Positions 1 through 8,324 of a stretch of 64,000 nucleotides of DNA are shown here, in pieces. The position numbers and the translations under genes are program-made. The notes beneath the pieces are model-generated. The model was not told where the DNA came from, did no database searches, and saw nothing but the letters and a program-made list of their open reading frames with translations. The stretch's first letter is position 1; every line of letters starts with the position of its first letter. The stretch is from Brevibacillus porteri. Its GTDB lineage: Bacteria > Bacillota > Bacilli > Brevibacillales > Brevibacillaceae. The stretch covers positions 24,785-88,784 of the forward strand of contig NZ_PXZO01000068.1 in NCBI RefSeq assembly GCF_003013475.1. Reading direction: 5' to 3'.

Positions 1-180
1 ATCACCCATCTGTCGAAGGAAGATGTCGCGAAAGCAGGCGAAGGCTGGTACGACAGCTCCAGTAACATTAAACGGATACTCACGATTGGCGACACACTCT
101 ATACCGTTTCTGACGATTACGTCAAAACACAGCAGCTCTCTACCCCTAAAAAAGAGAATATCTTGCCATTGACGAAATAG
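1..180 (+). CDS. C-terminal end of a beta-propeller domain protein (partial)
   Basis: An open frame runs from base 1 to a TAG stop and gives 59 residues of a protein whose start lies outside the window. The visible part includes the segments IKRILTIGDTLYTVSDDYV and, at the very end, a lysine-rich tail. The pattern hydrophobic strand, GDTLYTVSDD turn, then strand is typical of the last blade of secreted bacterial C-terminal beta-propeller proteins distantly related to WD40 repeats. Only the tail is visible, so the family call rests on one blade. No ORF competes on the other strand. A gap of 80 bases separates it from the next gene. Confidence 0.6.
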   Translation: MTHLSKEDVAKAGEGWYDSSSNIKRILTIGDTLYTVSDDYVKTQQLSTPKKENILPLTK

Positions 181-260
181 CGGTAATGCTCTGTCATGCG
201 GACAGGTTCTGTGCTAAGATGGGGTAATAGATGCAGCGTAAATAGAGAGGGTGTCACTAC

Positions 261-947
261 GTGGAGTATTTGAGTTTTAATTTGACATCAACGCTGGCAG
301 GGATTGCGGCTGTGCTGTTGGTTATGTTTATTCGCCTGCACTGGCCCTTCCGCTTTCAGTACATGGCCAATCTATTCAAACGCCGTTTGAATATTCGATT
401 GCGCTGGCTGGAGGCTTCCTATCGGAAGAACCGTTCCCGTGCTGTCGCTATGCTGGATAAATCAACACATGAGATCATGCTTGGCAATTATGAAATGGCC
501 GAAAAATATATCGTTCAAGGAATCAACGTTTGCAAAGAACGACCAACGTTATTCAATCAAGCGATGATTCACTACTTGTTTTACAACCTGGCGATCGTTT
601 ACTATTCATCCGAACGATACAACGAATCGTTGGAAGTGGCGTTTCGTATTTACCAGCGTGATCAGGGAATGACTGATTCCTTAGCTCTTATTGCCTGTTC
701 ACACGCCCGCCTGGGTGAAGTAGAGAGTGCGATAGAAGCTTACCAGCTCATCGCAAGCAAACGATCGGCAAAAGACTGGAAGCTCTTCTGCTTGGCAGAG
801 ATTGAAGCTGCCAAAGGAAATTACGAGCGAGCCCTTTCCCATCTCAAGCAATTGATGGACAAATCAGCCAGTCTGTTGCATCTGAATCACACCGTACTGG
901 AAAAACGCTTGGAAGAGTGGAAAAAAGCCTCTACACAAGCCAGCTAA
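261..947 (+). CDS. Membrane-anchored TPR-repeat protein
   Basis: The protein has 228 residues, a GTG start at 261 and an AGAGAGG-like site upstream. Residues about 8-28 form one hydrophobic helix (AGIAAVLLVMFIR), followed by a basic stretch. About four helical repeats follow with TPR spacing (roughly 60-90, 98-133, 138-165 and 172-202), with Ala, Tyr and Gly at repeat positions as in LGNYEMAEKY and KGNYERALSHL. It is probably a cytoplasmic TPR scaffold tethered by its N-terminus. TPR domains bind peptides or partner proteins, and nothing in the sequence names the partner. A terminator hairpin follows directly, so it looks monocistronic. Confidence 0.75.
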   Translation: MEYLSFNLTSTLAGIAAVLLVMFIRLHWPFRFQYMANLFKRRLNIRLRWLEASYRKNRSRAVAMLDKSTHEIMLGNYEMAEKYIVQGINVCKERPTLFNQAMIHYLFYNLAIVYYSSERYNESLEVAFRIYQRDQGMTDSLALIACSHARLGEVESAIEAYQLIASKRSAKDWKLFCLAEIEAAKGNYERALSHLKQLMDKSASLLHLNHTVLEKRLEEWKKASTQAS

Positions 948-958
948 TCGATTGACGA

Positions 959-987
959 CCGCACATTGCTTTATGTGTGCGGTTTTT
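959..987 (+). terminator. Rho-independent terminator of the TPR gene
   Basis: Inverted repeat CCGCACAT / ATGTGCGG-like arms around a short TGCTTT loop, followed by GGTTTTTATTTT, begins 12 bases after the TPR stop codon. Confidence 0.8.
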
Positions 988-1055
988 ATTTTCCTGTCCC
1001 CGTAACGCTGCTCTATGCACAGTCGTATAACTATCATGAAAGTGAGGTATTTTTA

Positions 1056-1709
1056 ATGAAAAAATTCAATGTATCTATACTTGCTGTCTCAGCACTTGTA
1101 CTCGGTCTCGCTGTAGCGGGCTGTACACCTGGAAAAGATTCTGCTACTTCCTCTACAGAGGCACTGGCTAAAGTAGGAACTGTCTCTATTTCCAAAGATC
1201 AAGTATACGAGGCTATGAAAAAAGAAGCTGGGAAACGCGTGATGTCTGATCTCATCATAAAAGAAATATATAAACTAGAAGCGGTTGCACAGGGAGTCAC
1301 GGTAAGTGATCAGGAACTGGACGCAAAAATTAACCCAATCAAAGAAAAAATGGGGCCTGAGAAATTCCAAGAGTATTTGACTGAGGAAGAAATTACCGAG
1401 GATGAATTGCGTGAGAGATCACGTTTGATCCTGTTAAGGGACAAGATGTTCGAGAAAGCTTACCCGATCACGGAAGAGCAAATCAAGGAATACTATGAGA
1501 AAAACAAAGAAAAGCTCGATGGTACGCTGGAAGAAGTACGTCCAAAGGTAACGGAGAAAGTCAAAGATAAAAACAAACGTTCCAACATGAGTACGTGGAT
1601 CAAGGAATTGAAGAAAAAGCATAATGTTCAAATTTTGGACAAAGCATTTGAAAAAGTAGAGGATACAGAGAAAGAAGCGGACAAAGCAGAACTTCCTGCT
1701 TCAAAATAA
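1056..1709 (+). CDS. PrsA/SurA-like foldase lipoprotein lacking the PPIase domain
   Basis: The start is ATG at 1056, preceded by AGTGAGG, and gives 217 residues. An upstream in-frame ATG at 966 lies in the previous terminator and has no ribosome site. A lipoprotein signal peptide is plain: MKK, hydrophobic core, then lipobox VAGC with Cys at about 23. The rest resembles the N-terminal SurA/PrsA chaperone fold: strand KVGTVSISKDQVY, helices ending in MSDLIIKEIYKLEA, then SDQELD and the C-terminal helix ITEEQIKEYYEKNKE. Proteins of the PrsA family usually carry a parvulin domain of about 90 residues here. In this protein the helix runs almost directly into the Lys/Glu-rich C-terminus. It is probably an extracytoplasmic chaperone without isomerase activity. 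Confidence 0.7.
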   Translation: MKKFNVSILAVSALVLGLAVAGCTPGKDSATSSTEALAKVGTVSISKDQVYEAMKKEAGKRVMSDLIIKEIYKLEAVAQGVTVSDQELDAKINPIKEKMGPEKFQEYLTEEEITEDELRERSRLILLRDKMFEKAYPITEEQIKEYYEKNKEKLDGTLEEVRPKVTEKVKDKNKRSNMSTWIKELKKKHNVQILDKAFEKVEDTEKEADKAELPASK

Positions 1710-1712
1710 ATC

Positions 1713-1764
1713 GGACAAAAAAGACTTGTGTCAGCCTGTTGAGGCGCACAAGTCTTTTTTGTCC
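1713..1764. terminator. Bidirectional terminator between convergent genes
   Basis: Near-perfect 18-bp inverted repeat with arms GGACAAAAAAGACTTGTG and CACAAGTCTTTTTTGTCC. The A and T tracts within the arms give U-tracts on both strands. It serves the lipoprotein gene (+) and the metallo-beta-lactamase gene (-). Confidence 0.9.
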
Positions 1765-1767
1765 ATA

Positions 1768-2457
1768 TTACCTACGTGCAATGGCAATGAGTTCCTGCAA
1801 AAACACCTTAATTTCGCCTTGAAGAATGGGGCCATGACCAGTGGCTAAATACTCAATGGGCCAATCCTGCAAAATCTCCAAGCCCTCCGTAAACTCCGCC
1901 GCTCGCTCTGGTTCACGTGCTACCCATTGCTTCAAGTGTTCTTGATAAGCTGTCCGACAGTCCACTTCCCCGCCAACGATTTGACCGAGTTCTGTGTTTT
2001 CAAAGCACAAATGATCGCCAACAAAGCAAATTTTCGTCTGGGGATCAAAGAAGGCAACAGAGCCTTCTGTATGAAAAGAAAGCTGTCGGAAACGCAGGGA
2101 AGGCAGATCTCCCCCACTACCTGTAAACGTATGGCCGAATAGCGTCTGTGAAAAATCGTCCAGTTCGTAATAATCGTCGAGGTGAATCCAATTGTTTCGA
2201 GAAGGGAACATATCGGCATTTCCAATATGATCAGCATGTCGATGAGTGAAGTAGACATATTCAGTTCGCTCTGGCTTGACCCCAATCTCTTCCAACGCCT
2301 GTTGAAAATAAGAGCGTTGCTTGCGCTGGTGAGAATCAATCAATACAAAGGCATTCCCTTGTTTGATCACATAGCTGTTTACGAAGCTATTCCACGCTTC
2401 CTCATAGGTGATGATCGCCCAGGTGGAGTCTGTGATTGGTGCAATCACATTGTTCAT
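1768..2457 (-). CDS. Metallo-beta-lactamase-fold hydrolase
   Basis: 229 residues, starting at an ATG (2457) with GGAGAGATGGAGG immediately upstream; the longer frame to 2511 runs through that site. The zinc-binding signature THRHADH sits near residue 70. Later metal ligands are seen in CFVGDH (about 145) and TGHGP (about 205), as expected for a binuclear-zinc MBL-fold hydrolase of the glyoxalase II/lactonase type. No signal peptide is visible, so it should be cytoplasmic. The substrate cannot be read from the sequence. It is followed by a shared terminator. The next gene upstream, an ABC ATPase, is on the same strand 99 bases away and may be co-transcribed. Confidence 0.8.
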   Translation of the reverse strand: MNNVIAPITDSTWAIITYEEAWNSFVNSYVIKQGNAFVLIDSHQRKQRSYFQQALEEIGVKPERTEYVYFTHRHADHIGNADMFPSRNNWIHLDDYYELDDFSQTLFGHTFTGSGGDLPSLRFRQLSFHTEGSVAFFDPQTKICFVGDHLCFENTELGQIVGGEVDCRTAYQEHLKQWVAREPERAAEFTEGLEILQDWPIEYLATGHGPILQGEIKVFLQELIAIARR

Positions 2458-2556
2458 GCCTCCATCTCTCCTCTCCTCCCAGATACAATTTCTTATTGCT
2501 ATTATACACAATCATGCACAACCGTGCTGATTCGTGCCCAAACTTATCCGACACAA

Positions 2557-3345
2557 TCAGACTGTCGCCTCTTCCCCTAAGCTTACCCAAGATCTTCCTT
2601 GTGAGCGTTGAATGTAAACAGGTACACCGAAAAAGCTTGTCAGACGCTCTGCCGTCAGGACCTCATCTGTTGTTCCAGCCTGGTCTACTTCTCCCGCTTT
2701 TAGCAGCAAGGTATGCGTGAAGCAAGGCAAAATTTCTTCGATGTGATGGGTTACATAAATGAGAGTTGGTCCGTTTGGCTGTTTGGCGATTTGTTCGATC
2801 ATGGCCAACAGCTGTTCTCTTGAAAGCAAGTCCAGTCCAGTGCAAGGCTCGTCTAGGATGAGTAATCGAGGGGAAGCCATCAATGCACGAGCAATCAGTA
2901 TTTTTTGTCTCTCCCCTTGCGATAAAGCCGCAAAACGTCTGTTTTTTAATGCACGGCATCCAAAAGTATCGAGTAAATGCGACGCTTTCTCTACGTCTGC
3001 CTCCTCTGGAACCCAATACAAGCCGATGGTTGCTTCTCGTCCACTCAAGACGACACGGAGTGCGGTTTCATGCTCGTGAAGCTGTGCCATCAGTGCTGTG
3101 CTTACCCAGCCGATTGATTTGCGCACCTCGCGTAAGTCGACTGTTCCGTAAAGATTGCCTAATACACTGACCTCTCCCTTTGTCGGCCACACATAGCCAC
3201 AAATGATATTCAACAGACTGGTTTTACCAGAGCCGTTTAAACCGACTAAACACCAATGCTCCTTGTCTTGCACTTGCCAGGCAATGTCTCGCAGAATCGT
3301 TGTTTCATCCCTTTGCCAGGTAACCTTTCTCACATCAATGATCAT
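2557..3345 (-). CDS. Orphan ABC transporter ATP-binding protein (YlmA-like)
   Basis: 262 residues. The start at 3345 is chosen because AGGAGTGGAGAG lies just upstream; the open frame extends further but without a ribosome site. Walker A is GLNGSGKTS (about 35-43), the signature is LSQGERQK (about 140), Walker B is LLILDEP (about 160) and the H-loop is YVTHH. Glu follows Walker B, so ATPase competence is expected. No permease or binding protein is adjacent, which is also the case for the YlmA-type ATPases it resembles in length and layout. Partner and substrate are unknown. The downstream gene in the same direction is the MBL-fold hydrolase. Confidence 0.8.
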   Translation of the reverse strand: MIIDVRKVTWQRDETTILRDIAWQVQDKEHWCLVGLNGSGKTSLLNIICGYVWPTKGEVSVLGNLYGTVDLREVRKSIGWVSTALMAQLHEHETALRVVLSGREATIGLYWVPEEADVEKASHLLDTFGCRALKNRRFAALSQGERQKILIARALMASPRLLILDEPCTGLDLLSREQLLAMIEQIAKQPNGPTLIYVTHHIEEILPCFTHTLLLKAGEVDQAGTTDEVLTAERLTSFFGVPVYIQRSQGRSWVSLGEEATV

Positions 3346-3380
3346 GCTCTCTCCACTCCTGACTCTCACAGTTGTATGTG

Positions 3381-3418
3381 AAAAGAACCTCCATGGCATA
3401 TGGAAGCACACGGAGGCC
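3381..3418 (-). terminator. Possible terminator after the DUF340-like gene
   Basis: On the minus strand an imperfect hairpin with CCTCC and GGAGG arms is followed by TTCTTTTC. It lies 18-55 bases after the stop of the membrane-protein gene ending at 3436. Confidence 0.45.
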
Positions 3419-3435
3419 CTAACACAAAAACAGTT

Positions 3436-3876
3436 TCATAAAAATTTGCCTTGAAGCTTAAATACAATCTCCGCAAACAGCGTAGCGAAGAGGAACGTGC
3501 CGGTAAAGACGACGAGAGACACGACTACGATACGCCAGCTAAGCTGTTTGAATAGATGAACGTCTTTTCCGAGTGATAGACCTGCATACGCGAGAATCGG
3601 CGTGGCCAATGCGAGCAGATTGATCTTGGCAATCGCAGCAGCCGTATATTCGTTCCCTGGAAAAAACGGGGATGTCGCAAGCATCGCAAACAAAGAGATC
3701 CATACAATGACGGGAGATTTGAACGGAAGAATGCGAGTGAAGCCCATTCCGATCAATGTAATGACCGCCAAGAGCAAAATACCTGGCAAAGATTCCATGA
3801 ATGGTACTTTATAACCGATCCAGTTACCGATGAGAGCAATGAAGCCAATGATAAAAATCGTCAAGATTTGATTCAT
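3436..3876 (-). CDS. Small polytopic membrane protein (DUF340-like), partner of the DUF3100 protein
   Basis: 146 residues with about four hydrophobic segments (about 5-25, 30-50, 53-72 and 110-140), so an integral membrane protein without a signal peptide. Its ATG overlaps the stop of the DUF3100 gene as ATGA, which implies translational coupling. It looks like half of a DUF340/YbjM-like carrier. The pair may therefore be the two parts of one transporter. The three genes from 5906 down to 3436 form one operon with the M20 amidohydrolase first. Substrate unknown; it is inferred to be the compound that the amidohydrolase cleaves or forms. Confidence 0.6.
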   Translation of the reverse strand: MNQILTIFIIGFIALIGNWIGYKVPFMESLPGILLLAVITLIGMGFTRILPFKSPVIVWISLFAMLATSPFFPGNEYTAAAIAKINLLALATPILAYAGLSLGKDVHLFKQLSWRIVVVSLVVFTGTFLFATLFAEIVFKLQGKFL

Positions 3877-4703
3877 GCGCTTTTTCTCCCCCCTTCTGCT
3901 GCAGAAGAAGCGCCTTTGCGCCCAATGATAGGCTCAAGCCATGCGTACAGCTTTTGTGTGACCGGCAAAGAGAAGAAGATACATACGTACGTTCCGACGA
4001 TACTCATCATCAAGTTTGCCGCACCGGAATAAAAAGCAATGTCTTTTTGCGCTTCTGGGAAAATGACAGCCAATGAGCCTGTTGCTGCTGCCATCATACT
4101 ACCGGAACCTACCGCGGCTCCCATCGCCAGAGAAATCGGGTGAAACAACCCACTGCTTCCTAAAATACTTGCAAGTATCGACATATAAATGGCACCAAAC
4201 AAGGTTCCGCAAATATATACGCCCAGCGCGCCGCGAGCTTCGGCAGAGTTTGCTCCGAACTTTTCTACGATAATCGCCAAGTTTGGCTCACGGTCGAGAG
4301 AATAAGTAGCCCCAATTGCTTCACGCTTCAGACCCAACCACAATGCGACTGGCAAACCAAATGCGATTGTCCCTACAATGTGTCCCATCTCTTGAACAAT
4401 CAAAGATACACCAGAACCAAGTAGCTTAGGCAGCTCAGGACCGATATTGGCTCCCAGCTTCGCAATAAAGATCAAGAACGAAACACCCAAAATATTGGCT
4501 GCGACGTTCATTTCTTTTTCGCTCAAAAATTTAAACTTAGGCCAGCTGATTGCCCCGCCTAAAACGAGGGCGTAGAGCATCGGAAACAAAGCGATAACCC
4601 CGATGCCAATACTGATTTTCTTTGTCCCGATAAATTCTGTCAATGCGACGAGAACAAGTACGATAAAATGCAGCTTGTACTCATTGACGCGTCCCTCTGC
4701 CAT
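3873..4703 (-). CDS. DUF3100 family membrane protein
   Basis: 276 residues, ATG preceded by GAGGGGGATGTTGT. About seven to eight hydrophobic helices are visible, with a Gly/Ser/Ala-rich helix (MGAAVGSGSMMAAATGS, about 195-211) of the kind that lines substrate paths in carriers, and a soluble loop around DREPNLAIIVEKF. I recognise the family as DUF3100, predicted transporters that often sit beside M20 amidohydrolases. The gene is 27 bases downstream of the amidohydrolase and overlaps the next membrane gene by 4 bases. Direction of transport and substrate are not determinable from the sequence. Confidence 0.7.
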   Translation of the reverse strand: MAEGRVNEYKLHFIVLVLVALTEFIGTKKISIGIGVIALFPMLYALVLGGAISWPKFKFLSEKEMNVAANILGVSFLIFIAKLGANIGPELPKLLGSGVSLIVQEMGHIVGTIAFGLPVALWLGLKREAIGATYSLDREPNLAIIVEKFGANSAEARGALGVYICGTLFGAIYMSILASILGSSGLFHPISLAMGAAVGSGSMMAAATGSLAVIFPEAQKDIAFYSGAANLMMSIVGTYVCIFFSLPVTQKLYAWLEPIIGRKGASSAAEGGRKSA

Positions 4704-4730
4704 ACAACATCCCCCTCACTCTATCTCGCT

Positions 4731-5906
4731 CTACTCCATGACGACTTTTTGAGCTGCCCGAACAAACAATTCCACGCCGCGTACCATTGCATCCTCATCA
4801 AAATCAAAACGTGGATGATGGTGCGGATACGTAAAGCCTTTGTCTGGATTGCCAGCACCCAATTGAATAAAACAGCCTGGAGCTTTTTTCAAATACTCAG
4901 AGAAATCTTCACCCGGCATCAAAGGATCAATGTAAATAATCTCTTCTTCTCCCCAACGCTCGCGGATCGTATCCTCCATCAGCTTCGTCACCTGCTTGTC
5001 GTTGACAACCGATGTGTAGCCATGTGAGAACGTCAATTCATAACTTGCGCCATGCGCTTCCGTAATTCCTTTAACAATTCGTTCAATCCACATCGGAATA
5101 TTTTTGCGAATCTCCGCATCGAAACAGCGCGTAGAGCCTGTCAGTGTCATCGAATCCGGAATGATGTTATAAGCTGTCCCTGCATTCAGCATCGTCACCG
5201 AAATAACGACCTTGTCCAACGCACTGACATTGCGGGATACAATTTGTTGCAGGCCAGTAATAACCTGTGCCCCAATGACGATCGGGTCAACCGATGCTTC
5301 CGGTTGCGAGGAGTGCCCGCCTTTGCCTTGAATCTTGATATCGAAGCGATCTGTCGATGAAGTAAGTGCCCCGTAAAGTACACCGAATTTCCCGACAGGC
5401 ATGTACGATGCCAAATGAATGCCGATAATCGAATCCAGTCCGTCTGCTGCACCAGCTCTTACGATTTCAGCAGCACCACCTGGCGGCAGCTCCTCGGCAT
5501 GCTGGAAGAAGAAACGAACCTCGCCTTTGATTTGATCCTTGTACTGGGACAAAATTTTTGCGGCTCCCAACAGCATCGCTGTATGACCGTCATGTCCGCA
5601 CGCGTGCATCACGCCAGCTTTTCCTGATGCATATGGCACATCATTTTCTTCATGGATGGGGAGCGCATCAATGTCAGCACGAATGCCAAGAACTTTTCCT
5701 GGCTGTGATCCGATCAGTCGAGCGACGACACTCGTTTTAGTTGGACGCGAAAGCTCTAAATTCCCGAAAGATTCCAACGTTTCGTAAATAAATTGAGACG
5801 TCTTCTCCTCTTCAAACGACAATTCTGGATGCTGATGGAGATATCTTCGCCATGAGACTACCTGCTCAGCTACTTCATCCGCCCATTTCTTCGTTTCCAA
5901 ACTCAC
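4731..5906 (-). CDS. M20 family amidohydrolase (hippurate hydrolase/aminoacylase type)
   Basis: 391 residues with a GTG start at 5906 and AAAGGAGTGA seven bases upstream. M20D hallmarks are visible: LHQHPELSFEE (about 23-33), the metal-binding MHACGHDGHTAM (about 99-110), HAEELPPGGA (about 136-145, with catalytic Glu), a GKGGHSSQPEASVDP lid-domain segment (about 195-209), and a C-terminal MPGEDFSEY and HHHPRFD. Such enzymes hydrolyse N-acyl or N-aroyl amino acids in the cytoplasm. It leads an operon with two membrane proteins, which suggests uptake of an N-acylated compound followed by deacylation. A 6-2-6 inverted repeat lies about 50 bases upstream. Confidence 0.85.
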   Translation of the reverse strand: MSLETKKWADEVAEQVVSWRRYLHQHPELSFEEEKTSQFIYETLESFGNLELSRPTKTSVVARLIGSQPGKVLGIRADIDALPIHEENDVPYASGKAGVMHACGHDGHTAMLLGAAKILSQYKDQIKGEVRFFFQHAEELPPGGAAEIVRAGAADGLDSIIGIHLASYMPVGKFGVLYGALTSSTDRFDIKIQGKGGHSSQPEASVDPIVIGAQVITGLQQIVSRNVSALDKVVISVTMLNAGTAYNIIPDSMTLTGSTRCFDAEIRKNIPMWIERIVKGITEAHGASYELTFSHGYTSVVNDKQVTKLMEDTIRERWGEEEIIYIDPLMPGEDFSEYLKKAPGCFIQLGAGNPDKGFTYPHHHPRFDFDEDAMVRGVELFVRAAQKVVME

Positions 5907-5951
5907 ACAATCACTCCTTTTTCTGCTTTCTTCCTCAAAATCTTCCGAATC

Positions 5952-5965
5952 AGTTAAGTTTAACT
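5952..5965. promoter_or_regulatory. Inverted repeat upstream of the amidohydrolase operon, possible operator
   Basis: Perfect 6-2-6 palindrome AGTTAA-GT-TTAACT, 46 bases upstream of the GTG start and beside an A/T tract. The 276-base interval 5907-6182 is otherwise AT-rich; I found no ORF and no clear sigma-A promoter in it. Confidence 0.4.
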
Positions 5966-6182
5966 AAAAAAAATATCGTTTTGTGAATTCTATCACGGAA
6001 CGATGAAAATAACAAACGTCCATTCCACGAGGACAAAGCTGTCGAATCCACATCTGTAACTGTCTATTTATTTGTTATTTTAGAATTTTCTATCGATAAT
6101 GTCCATGTAAAATATACTATTTGTAACAATAAAAACATTTGCTCTGCTAGAGTGGGAGCTTTTCTAGAGAAAAGCCCTTGTC

Positions 6183-6644
6183 CTATTCTACATTTACTGC
6201 AAAAACGACAAAGCGATTCGAAAATTGCCCCAGCCACATTTCTCCATTCCCTACCATCACGCCTTGATCATTGACAAACGTATCTGTTACCTTTTGCTGT
6301 AAAAACGCTTCCTTTACCTTCTCCGTCATGATTCGATCATACTCTTCCAAAAATTGCTGTTCATCTCGGATAAAATGGCTTTTTCCGTCTTTGTTCACAC
6401 GCAGTGGATACCTGATATGCTTGGCTACTTCTGTCTTGTCATTTTTTTTGACCGCCTCTTGAAGTTTTCCATAAAAGGATTCGAATGCGCCTGCATTTGT
6501 AATACCCGCGACTTCATACCGATTCGAGGTATTTCCTTCACGCACATATCCGTCATACCCACTCACCTGAGGAACCAAACTCGTCGTTGCGTGAGCCATC
6601 AGCGCGATTCCCATTGCAAGCAACACCCATCTCATTCTTTTCAT
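6183..6644 (-). CDS. Small secreted protein of unknown function
   Basis: 153 residues. A Sec signal peptide is visible (MKRMRW, hydrophobic core about 7-20, possible cleavage after AHATT or VSG). The mature part starts Tyr/Gly-rich and then has a helical region FESFYGKLQEAVKKND, a conserved-looking IRYPLRVNKDGKS segment, and a C-terminal strand region with FVNDQGVMVGNGEMWLG. The pattern helix-pair followed by a GNGExW strand is seen in small secreted proteins of proteobacteria and bacilli without assigned function; I cannot name the family. No Cys is present. It stands alone between AT-rich DNA and the permease terminator. Confidence 0.6.
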   Translation of the reverse strand: MKRMRWVLLAMGIALMAHATTSLVPQVSGYDGYVREGNTSNRYEVAGITNAGAFESFYGKLQEAVKKNDKTEVAKHIRYPLRVNKDGKSHFIRDEQQFLEEYDRIMTEKVKEAFLQQKVTDTFVNDQGVMVGNGEMWLGQFSNRFVVFAVNVE

Positions 6645-6730
6645 CGCGTTCCTCCCATATGTATTTCTATTTCCTTCCTACTGTTAGCTTTTCGTCCTCT
6701 GCCATTCGTTATGCAAAACCACCATCTACG

Positions 6731-6764
6731 AAAAAAAACCCTTATGCCAATACTGACATAAGGG
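6731..6764 (-). terminator. Terminator of the APC permease operon
   Basis: 8-bp arms CCCTTATG and CATAAGGG around a 10-base loop; on the minus strand it is followed by eight T. Confidence 0.85.
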
Positions 6765-6787
6765 AGGCTCTGCCAACTTCTTTTCCA

Positions 6788-8320
6788 TTAGGAGTCCCGA
6801 AATTTCGCTTCCTGACGTTTAATGTCTTCCTCCGAATTGCCCAGCGCAGCTTGCGGGCCTTTGAAATGCTTCCGGTAATAAGCCAAATCCATGATCAGAA
6901 GCACCAAAAACATGGCTATCAAGGCATACCCAGCTGTTTGATTGGGTGGAATCACCATCATAATCGAGATGAAGAGGATCCAAATCAAGCTCAGCACATT
7001 AATGGGTTTACTCCAGTTCCCCAAATGCCAGGGACCGTAATGCTTCCGCTGAAATAGTCCTCGCGATTCCGCCCGGAGCTTGAGGTACAAGGGGATTCCG
7101 TAGGCGACATAAAGCCCAACGACACTTACCGCCGTAAGAAATGCCAAAGTGGTATACGTCGTATTCGGATTGATGCTTTTCACGATGTAATCGAACAAGG
7201 CAAGCGCAAAGGAAAGAATGATAACCAGCCAAATTGCTTTTGCTGGCGTTCTGTACTTGGTCGATATTTCCGCCCACTGGTGGCTCCACGGCATTCCTTT
7301 GTCACGTGAAAACGCATACAACATTCGCGAGAAGGAAGTAATGGACGCCAAGCCACAGAACCACATCGCAAAGGTAACCAGCCACAACACCACTGAACCA
7401 AATGTGCCTCCTAATGCCTCGCTAATCACGTAAATAAATGCATTTTCCGCTTCACTCGCAGCCGCTGCGTTTTTGATGGATAAGGTGACAAAAGCAAGCA
7501 TGATAAATCCAAAAATAAAGGAAAAGGCCACAGACGTATAAATTCCCCAGGCAGCACGAACCCGCGGATTAATCGTTTCTTCAATCGTATGCGCCGATGC
7601 ATCATAGCCAGTAAACGTCCACTGCGCTTGTAACAACCCAATTAAAAAAGCAATCGCGTACGGTTTGTCAGAAAAGGTTTGACCGACCTGAAAGAGGTAA
7701 TCAAGCGGTTGCAAATCATGACGGGAGAAAAAGACGAGACTTCCGACGAGTATGACGACGACGCCAATATGGTACCAAGCGGAGAAGTCATTTAACCGGG
7801 CCACGAGTCGAATTCCAATGTGGTTAAACGTACCGTGCAATAGGAGTGTGATCCCGAACAGGATTAACGTGGTTGTTTCTGTTGAGGTATAACCAAACGC
7901 ACTCGCGAGCAGTGGGTCCGCAAACAAAGAGAACGAATAGTCAATACCTGCGACTATCCCGATTTGGCCAATGAGATTGATCCACGCTGTGTACCACCCC
8001 CACCGTTTGCTACCTAAAATGGCTGCCCAGTGATACAGCGCTCCAGCTGTAGGGATCGCTGATGCGAGTTCAGACATCGATGCTGCAATCAGGATGACAA
8101 ATAACGCTACCAAGGTCCATCCGAAGCCCATCATGCCAGAACCGCCATACAGTAATCCATGTCCGTACAAAGATACTGCACCTGTCAAAATAGAGATAAT
8201 CGAAAATGAGATCGCAAAGTTTGAAAAGCCACCCATATCCCTCAGTAATTCCTGCGCATAACCAAACTTGTTCAGGTCTCTCTTGTCCTCGAGTAATTGC
8301 TGTTCTTTTTCCTGCCGCAT
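6788..8320 (-). CDS. APC superfamily amino acid/GABA-type permease
   Basis: 510 residues. The start at 8320 has GGGAGGGATAACGAA upstream; the longer frame up to 8461 overlaps another small gene in a different frame. The N-terminus has the family pattern NKFGYAQELLRDMGGF followed by TM1 FAISFSIISILTG, typical of the GABA permease/BAT1 (TC 2.A.3.4) branch of the APC superfamily. About twelve membrane helices can be counted, with GYDASAHTIEET in the TM6 region and a short charged C-terminus. Likely substrates are amino acids, GABA or a related amine, imported with protons. A 49-residue membrane peptide is encoded four bases upstream, so the two are probably co-expressed. Confidence 0.85.
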   Translation of the reverse strand: MRQEKEQQLLEDKRDLNKFGYAQELLRDMGGFSNFAISFSIISILTGAVSLYGHGLLYGGSGMMGFGWTLVALFVILIAASMSELASAIPTAGALYHWAAILGSKRWGWYTAWINLIGQIGIVAGIDYSFSLFADPLLASAFGYTSTETTTLILFGITLLLHGTFNHIGIRLVARLNDFSAWYHIGVVVILVGSLVFFSRHDLQPLDYLFQVGQTFSDKPYAIAFLIGLLQAQWTFTGYDASAHTIEETINPRVRAAWGIYTSVAFSFIFGFIMLAFVTLSIKNAAAASEAENAFIYVISEALGGTFGSVVLWLVTFAMWFCGLASITSFSRMLYAFSRDKGMPWSHQWAEISTKYRTPAKAIWLVIILSFALALFDYIVKSINPNTTYTTLAFLTAVSVVGLYVAYGIPLYLKLRAESRGLFQRKHYGPWHLGNWSKPINVLSLIWILFISIMMVIPPNQTAGYALIAMFLVLLIMDLAYYRKHFKGPQAALGNSEEDIKRQEAKFRDS

Positions 8321-8324
8321 TTCG

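Noticed and set aside
2182..2580. Plus-strand frame of 132 codons across the start of the metallo-beta-lactamase gene
   Set aside because: It has no ribosome site or domain and is the complement of a clearly coding MBL frame.
3873..3876. Possible frameshift joining the DUF3100 and DUF340-like proteins
   Set aside because: Overlap is a clean ATGA with start and stop in place, and both proteins are complete membrane units.
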